NCBI GenBank assembly: GCA_035289385.1
Contig: DATDXI010000079.1
Location: 1-16,330, forward strand
Source: JACOZM01 sp035289385
Lineage (GTDB): Archaea > Nanobdellota > Nanobdellia > Woesearchaeales > GW2011-AR9
Direction of reading: 5' to 3'
Length of the DNA stretch: 16,330 nucleotides
Shown here: piece by piece, positions 13,637 to 16,330 of the stretch
Layout of the letters: every line of letters starts with the position of its first letter
Position numbering within the stretch: position 1 is the first letter of the stretch
Made by a program: the position numbers and the translations under genes
Notes under the pieces: model-generated
Told to the model about the DNA's origin: nothing
The model's input: the letters and a program-made list of their open reading frames with translations, nothing else
Database searches by the model: none

Positions 13637-13796
13637 GGCGAAGTAGCTTAACCTGGTTATAGCGCCACATGATAACTTTAACATAAGTTATGAGGCGAGG
13701 CTCATATGAGTTGAGCAATGAGGCTGAACAGCCGATGACAAACTCTTATATAACTGGGTTACGTGGAGATTGGGGGTTCAAATCCCCCCTTCGCCA
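13637..13796 (+). tRNA. Intron-containing tRNA, isotype not settled (Ile GAU or Asn GUU)
   Basis: Acceptor arms GGCGAAG (13637-13643) and CTTCGCC (13789-13795) pair fully and the discriminator is A. The D arm is GCT/AGC (13646-13663) with GG in the loop. The T arm is GGGGG TTCAAAT CCCCC (13772-13788). CCA is not encoded. The anticodon stem is interrupted by about 85 bases: CCAC (13665-13668) and GTGG (13763-13766) pair around the intron. If the loop starts ATGATA the anticodon is GAU (tRNA-Ile), which suits A73 and the D arm. A splice joining AT to GTTAC gives GUU (tRNA-Asn). Every register with a standard 5-7-5 anticodon arm puts G at position 33, so one irregularity must be accepted. The intron holds hairpins ataactt/aagttat and GGCT/AGCC. 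Confidence 0.8.
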
Positions 13797-13815
13797 GTTT
13801 TTATTTCTTTTTATG
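13797..13815 (+). terminator. T-rich terminator after the first tRNA
   Basis: Several T runs follow the tRNA (five T, then three, then five). A short inverted repeat, atgata / tatcat (about 13813-13835), comes right after. Termination in archaea needs only the T tract. Confidence 0.45.
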
Positions 13816-13853
13816 ATAGCATTCCGGAGTTATCATCCCATTTCAGGTAAACA

Positions 13854-13862
13854 TTTATAAAA
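13854..13862 (+). promoter_or_regulatory. TATA box of the second tRNA gene
   Basis: tttataaaa lies about 28 bp before the mature 5' end at 13887, between the two tRNA genes, so they are transcribed independently. Confidence 0.5.
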
Positions 13863-13886
13863 AAATAGGGATAACTTCCCTCTAAA

Positions 13887-13994
13887 GCCAGTGTGGCACA
13901 ACCTGGTACTGCGCAAGCCTGGAACTCTTGTTTTAGGCAAGTGAAGTAAGCTTGTTCCCGCAAGGGTATCCCGGTTCAAATCCGGGCACTGGCG
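13887..13994 (+). tRNA. tRNA-Ser(GGA) with a short intron
   Basis: Acceptor GCCAGTG (13887-13893) pairs with CACTGGC (13987-13993) and the discriminator is G, as for serine. The D arm is GCA/TGC and the anticodon stem is CAAGC (13914-13918) / GCTTG (13950-13954). A long variable arm, CCC-GCAA-GGG (13957-13966), marks it as class II. The T arm is CCCGG TTCAAAT CCGGG. The loop starts CTGGAA, giving anticodon GGA. Removing a 24-base intron (13925-13948, the usual 37/38 position) leaves a seven-base loop CTGGAAA. The splice point could shift by a base because of flanking A residues. The intron holds a small hairpin CTTG/CAAG. CCA is not encoded. Confidence 0.9.
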
Positions 13995-13995
13995 C

Positions 13996-14008
13996 TTTTT
14001 TATTATTA
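13996..14008 (+). terminator. Oligo-T terminator after tRNA-Ser
   Basis: A run of six T begins two bases after the tRNA 3' end and is followed by attatt, a typical archaeal tRNA terminator. Confidence 0.5.
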
Positions 14009-14083
14009 ACACCATTTCTTCCTTCAACTGCATTTCTATAGAAAAGCTGATAAATATCCTTATCAAAAAAGAGTACATACATC

Positions 14084-14197
14084 ATGGCAGAGCAAAAAGA
14101 GCAGAAGAAAAAGAATCCTTTTGAGGAGATCATAGAAGTGGTAGAATCTTATGATCACGGCTGTAATCCTCTTTCCTTGCTGGATTCGGGGGAATAG
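14084..14197 (+). CDS. Very small charged protein, 37 residues
   Basis: Starts MAEQKEQKKKNPFEEIIEVV and ends SLLDSGE. It has a lysine-rich head, then an acidic amphipathic helix, then one cysteine in YDHGCNPL. No family is recognised. The gene call rests on context: a TATA-like element (gataaatatc, about 14049-14058) lies roughly 30 bp upstream, and its TAG stop is followed directly by the ATG of the next gene, which in turn overlaps a third gene. A compact chain of three frames is unlikely by chance. Confidence 0.55.
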   Translation: MAEQKEQKKKNPFEEIIEVVESYDHGCNPLSLLDSGE

Positions 14198-14359
14198 ATG
14201 GATATTACATCACCAGAGATAACACCAAAAGAGATCAAGACAACCTGCTGCAAATCTTACCTGACGAAGAAAGGAAGATGTTTTGACTGCGTGGAAGATT
14301 GGCAAGGAGAAGTAGACATTCCTGATCACGATTCATCCAGAGAAATGGAGGAAGAATGA
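14198..14359 (+). CDS. Small cysteine-rich protein, 53 residues, putative zinc binder
   Basis: Begins MDITSPEITPKEIKTTCCKS. Four cysteines lie at 17, 18, 28 and 31 in the arrangement CC-x9-CxxC within TTCCKSYLTKKGRCFDCVED, a plausible zinc site. The tail is acidic (DIPDHDSSREMEEE). I recall similar CCKxYxKKGxxCxxC mini-proteins in prokaryotic genomes but cannot name a family. The start directly abuts the preceding TAG and the end overlaps the next ATG by four bases, so it belongs to a three-gene unit. Confidence 0.6.
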   Translation: MDITSPEITPKEIKTTCCKSYLTKKGRCFDCVEDWQGEVDIPDHDSSREMEEE

Positions 14360-14850
14360 TTCTCAAAGCAATTCTGTTTAGCATTATGGGCATGATCGTT
14401 ATCAGCTCATTGAGTTTAGTCTATCTTCATGGTCCCAGAAGCATCTATTTTGGAGGAGGATGGAACCTTGTTTATTCCTTTTACCCGCCATTCCTCAGAG
14501 TATTGGAAAAAGTAGGCATCCATAGCGGTCGGCAGGATTTTCTGATAGGAAGAATTGATCCACAGCAAATAACAACAATCAGAACAAACCTCCAAGCACA
14601 AGGCTTTGAGAACTGCATCCTCTCCTGGAAAGATACTGATGAGATTCTTAATGTCAGGAAGGTAGACTCTTCAAATTACCAATACCATCTTCGTGTCTAT
14701 GACGATGGAGAAGTGAGAGCGCATTATGAATATTCCTCTGAAGGAAGTCCTTTAGGGCATATCTTCAATGCCCAGTTCATCGACCAAAGAGAATACTTCC
14801 AAGAGCTCCTTCATGATTATCTTCTGCCCAGTTACAGCAAATCTTTATAA
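14356..14850 (+). CDS. Single-span membrane-anchored protein of unknown function
   Basis: A 164-residue protein with an N-terminal membrane segment (about 4-25, ILKAILFSIMGMIVISSLSL) that could be an anchor or an uncleaved signal. It is followed by an alpha/beta-looking domain: FLIGRIDPQQITTIRTNLQA, LSWKDTDEILNVRKV, YQYHLRVYDDGEVRAHYEYS. Alternating charged and hydrophobic residues in the last of these suggest beta strands. No family is recognised. The start overlaps the upstream mini-gene by four bases (ATGA), so the three genes 14084-14850 form one unit. Confidence 0.75.
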   Translation: MILKAILFSIMGMIVISSLSLVYLHGPRSIYFGGGWNLVYSFYPPFLRVLEKVGIHSGRQDFLIGRIDPQQITTIRTNLQAQGFENCILSWKDTDEILNVRKVDSSNYQYHLRVYDDGEVRAHYEYSSEGSPLGHIFNAQFIDQREYFQELLHDYLLPSYSKSL

Positions 14851-14851
14851 C
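14843..14851 (+). promoter_or_regulatory. TATA box overlapping the preceding stop codon
   Basis: ctttataac contains the TAA stop of the preceding gene. It predicts a start near 14874, five bases before the GTG of the nuclease-like gene. This repeats the arrangement at 6842-6849. Confidence 0.45.
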
Positions 14852-14878
14852 TTTCAAAAGAATGCTTCTTGCTAAGGG

Positions 14879-15199
14879 GTGGTTTTGATTAAGCTGTCAA
14901 AGCATGACCAATACGTTGAAAATTTAAGAAAACAGCTTTCTGGAGTTTACGATTCTATTGATACCAATGTGCGTTTATACCGCGGCAAAAAGAGGGTAAG
15001 AGTTGTTGCAGAGATTGACTTGCTGGCAAAACAAGGTAATGTCTATGATATCTATGAAGTGAAATGCAGCCATCGGATAACAAAAGCAAAATTACAGTTA
15101 AGAAAGATCCGCAAAAAACTGTCGCCAAAATATCACATAAGAGACACCTTCTTTTATTGTGGGAATAGCTCCTTGTTATTAAAATCGGAAGGTATTTAG
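14879..15199 (+). CDS. Small PD-(D/E)XK nuclease-like protein
   Basis: A 106-residue basic protein with the core of a restriction-endonuclease-like fold. A helix (DQYVENLRKQLSG) leads to strand VRVVAEIDLLA with Asp47, then strand YDIYEVKCS with Glu60-x-Lys62, then a helix (TKAKLQLRKIRKKL) and a final strand DTFFYCG. The D...ExK set is the metal-binding signature of the superfamily, as in Hjc, YraN and many small archaeal nucleases. A DNA-processing role is likely but the substrate is unknown. The start is a GTG at 14879. A TTG at 14885 is the alternative, and the TATA box at 14843 supports an almost leaderless GTG. The last codons (LKSEGI) lie in a 20-bp sequence repeated upstream of the exonuclease gene. 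Confidence 0.7.
   Translation: MVLIKLSKHDQYVENLRKQLSGVYDSIDTNVRLYRGKKRVRVVAEIDLLAKQGNVYDIYEVKCSHRITKAKLQLRKIRKKLSPKYHIRDTFFYCGNSSLLLKSEGI
15179..15198 (+). repeat. 20-bp direct repeat, left copy
   Basis: Identical to 15372-15391. It overlaps the last codons of the nuclease-like gene and contains a TATA-like ggtattta. The two copies start 193 bp apart and bracket the inverted-repeat element. Confidence 0.8.
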
Positions 15200-15367
15200 T
15201 TCGGTCAAAAATAGTGGCTTGGTCAAGATGGAAAATTCATTAAGGACTTTGTAAGATAAGTCTAGTTGCGAGGCTTTAAGCTTAAACAGATTGTTATCAT
15301 ATTGTTCTTATTGAAAGCCTCGCTGAATTTTCCGACCTGCCACTATTTTTGTTGTCGAAATAAATAC
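15192..15367 (+). repeat. Long imperfect inverted repeat: MITE-like element or structured RNA
   Basis: No protein-coding frame is apparent, but the two halves pair extensively. The arms are gtattta 15192-15198 with 15361-15367, ttcg 15200-15203 with 15356-15359, a perfect 13-bp arm 15206-15218 with 15339-15351, ggtc 15221-15224 with 15334-15337, a 9-bp arm 15230-15238 with 15325-15333, and a 10-bp apical arm gcgaggcttt 15268-15277 with 15314-15323. A side hairpin, ggactt/aagtct, forms at 15244-15263. That is 47 paired positions with small bulges and a 36-base apical loop. It could be a small non-autonomous mobile element, or a stable RNA transcribed from the TATA-like end of the left direct repeat. 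The sequence alone does not decide. Confidence 0.75.
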
Positions 15368-15371
15368 GTAC

Positions 15372-15391
15372 TTAAAATCGGAAGGTATTTA
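15372..15391 (+). repeat. 20-bp direct repeat, right copy, carrying the exonuclease promoter
   Basis: Identical to 15179-15198. Here the repeat ends in tattta of a TATA box (tatttaaat, centred near 15390), about 29 bp before the exonuclease ATG at 15419, with purine-rich cggaag as a possible BRE. A Shine-Dalgarno-like aaggtga also precedes the ATG. Confidence 0.75.
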
Positions 15392-15418
15392 AATGAAGAA
15401 TAAGAAACAAGGTGAATC

Positions 15419-16177
15419 ATGAAACTTCTTTCTTGGAATGTCAATGGAATCCGTGCTATCCTTGGTAAAGGCTTTGCCGAAGTGATCCAAAAAGAAAATC
15501 CCGATATCCTTTGCCTACAGGAAACAAAAGCGCATCCCGAACAGGTTGATTGCAAACTACACCAATATGAGCATCACTTCTGGAATTCTGCAGAAAAAAA
15601 AGGATATGCTGGAACGGCCATCTTCAGCAAGATCAAGCCGTTATCGGTGAAATATGGTCTAGGAATAGAAAAGCATGACCATGAAGGAAGAATCATCTCC
15701 TTAGAATTCGAGCAGTTTTTTCTGATAACCGTCTACACCCCAAATTCCGGACAAGAATTATTGAGATTAGGATACCGGGAAACGTGGGATAAAGATTTTC
15801 TGAAATTCTTACAGGAATTGGAAAAAAAGAAGCCCGTCATCTTCTGTGGAGACTTAAATGCCGCTCATAAAGAGATAGATCTGGCACATCCCAAAGAAAA
15901 TTACAATAAGACAGCAGGATATACTCAGATAGAGATTGACGGTATTCAAAAATATGTTGACCATGGCTTCATCGACACTTTCCGTGAATTTCATAAAGAG
16001 CCCGGGCAATATTCGTATTGGAGCTATCGCATGGGGGCTAGAAACAGGAACGTCGGCTGGAGAATAGATTATTTCTTTGTTTCCTCAGCATTAAAGAAAA
16101 AGCTGCATGAAGCTTTTATTCTACCAAAGATTATGGGTTCCGACCATTGCCCGGTGGGCATAGAGATAAAGGTCTGA
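15419..16177 (+). CDS. xth: Exodeoxyribonuclease III family AP endonuclease
   Basis: A 252-residue member of the exonuclease III / APE1 family that cuts DNA 5' to abasic sites and removes 3' blocks in base-excision repair. All catalytic landmarks can be read: SWNVNGIRA (Asn7), the metal ligand Glu35 in LQETK, Tyr106 in YTPNSG, Asp145 and Asn147 in GDLNAAHKEIDLAHP, WRIDYFFVS near 214, and the Asp242-His243 pair in SDHCP. The length matches bacterial and archaeal homologues. The ATG is chosen because MKLLSWNVNG is the canonical beginning and aaggtga lies just upstream. The gene lies directly behind the inverted-repeat element, and its promoter lies in the right-hand direct repeat. Confidence 0.96.
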   Translation: MKLLSWNVNGIRAILGKGFAEVIQKENPDILCLQETKAHPEQVDCKLHQYEHHFWNSAEKKGYAGTAIFSKIKPLSVKYGLGIEKHDHEGRIISLEFEQFFLITVYTPNSGQELLRLGYRETWDKDFLKFLQELEKKKPVIFCGDLNAAHKEIDLAHPKENYNKTAGYTQIEIDGIQKYVDHGFIDTFREFHKEPGQYSYWSYRMGARNRNVGWRIDYFFVSSALKKKLHEAFILPKIMGSDHCPVGIEIKV

Positions 16178-16221
16178 GTAGAGAATACTATTTCCAAAAA
16201 ACAAGTTCTAGCGATGAAGAA

Positions 16222-16230
16222 TTTTTAAAG
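16222..16230 (+). promoter_or_regulatory. TATA box of the right-edge gene
   Basis: tttttaaag is centred 26 bp before the ATG at 16252, again predicting a leaderless transcript. Confidence 0.45.
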
Positions 16231-16251
16231 AATCATTACAACTGAACTTCC

Positions 16252-16330
16252 ATGGAACAGATATCAGTCACCTGGAAGGATAATCCATTTGAGGAGAGAG
16301 TCCCTTACTCCATCTTTTCTCTGACATCAA
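16252..16330 (+). CDS. Hypothetical protein, cut by the right window edge
   Basis: An ATG opens a frame (MEQISVTWKDNPFEERVPYS...) that stays open for 26 codons to the window end. The well-placed TATA box supports it. Too little is visible to assign a family. Confidence 0.5.
   Translation, partial: MEQISVTWKDNPFEERVPYSIFSLTS

Noticed and set aside
13675..13760. A C/D-box guide RNA hosted in the first tRNA intron (CTGA and GATGA are present)
   Set aside because: Only one CTGA and one GATGA-like box can be found and they are too close for a guide region. No second box pair is present, so at most a kink-turn is supported.
13833..14133. Two minus-strand open frames across the second tRNA and its flank
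   Set aside because: They read the tRNA-Ser gene backwards (translations with the typical PGLRSTRL and PGFEPGYP look of reversed tRNA sequence) and have no promoter of their own.
15200..15360. SRP RNA or RNase P RNA as the identity of the inverted-repeat element
   Set aside because: The conserved SRP helix 8 motif and the RNase P core sequences are not visible, and the element is too short for standard forms.

Overview
The window reads as a stretch of archaeal chromosome, most likely from a DPANN-type lineage such as Woesearchaeota or Pacearchaeota; the lineage is an inference from gene style and not a phylogenetic result. The archaeal signature is clear. It carries GatE, the archaea-only tRNA-dependent amidotransferase subunit, a short archaeal-type triosephosphate isomerase, class III (archaellin-like) signal peptides with a prepilin peptidase, a small histone-fold protein, tRNA genes with introns, and TATA boxes placed about 25 bp before start codons. 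Most first genes look leaderless. A few carry Shine-Dalgarno motifs complementary to the 16S 3' end (GGTGATC, GAGGTG).

Layout. 1-174: end-truncated minus-strand gene. 175-1858: DEAD-box RNA helicase behind a structured leader of roughly 140 nt. 1871-2890 (minus): zinc-type medium-chain dehydrogenase. 3004-5475: a winged-helix plus nucleotidyltransferase protein with phased TTAAC repeats in its promoter, then gatE. 5529-8874: an unknown minus-strand gene, a membrane-anchored lytic-transglycosylase-like protein, a DUF1461-type membrane protein, a tiny membrane protein overlapping tpiA, and a small multi-span membrane protein.

8951-11206 (minus): a pilin island with prepilin peptidase, pilin-like protein, two-span membrane protein and a second pilin-like protein. 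11368-12647: two overlapping genes for coiled-coil proteins with proline-rich tails. 12688-13571: a 58-residue histone-fold gene divergent from a HIT-DUF3850 pair, both apparently served by one palindromic TATA box. 13637-13994: two intron-bearing tRNA genes. 14084-14850: three tightly packed genes, two of them very small. 14879-15199: a small PD-(D/E)XK nuclease-like protein. 15179-15391: a long imperfect inverted repeat flanked by 20-bp direct repeats. 15419-16177: exodeoxyribonuclease III family AP endonuclease. 16252-end: start of another gene.

There is no phage, insertion sequence with transposase, or CRISPR array. Most genes are single housekeeping or small membrane units with their own promoters. 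The clearest functional clusters are the pilin island, the coiled-coil pair and the HIT-DUF3850 pair. The items most worth follow-up are the 15.2-15.4 kb inverted-repeat element, the symmetric promoter with its hidden histone-fold gene, the phased TTAAC array, and the first tRNA, whose anticodon arm does not resolve cleanly.
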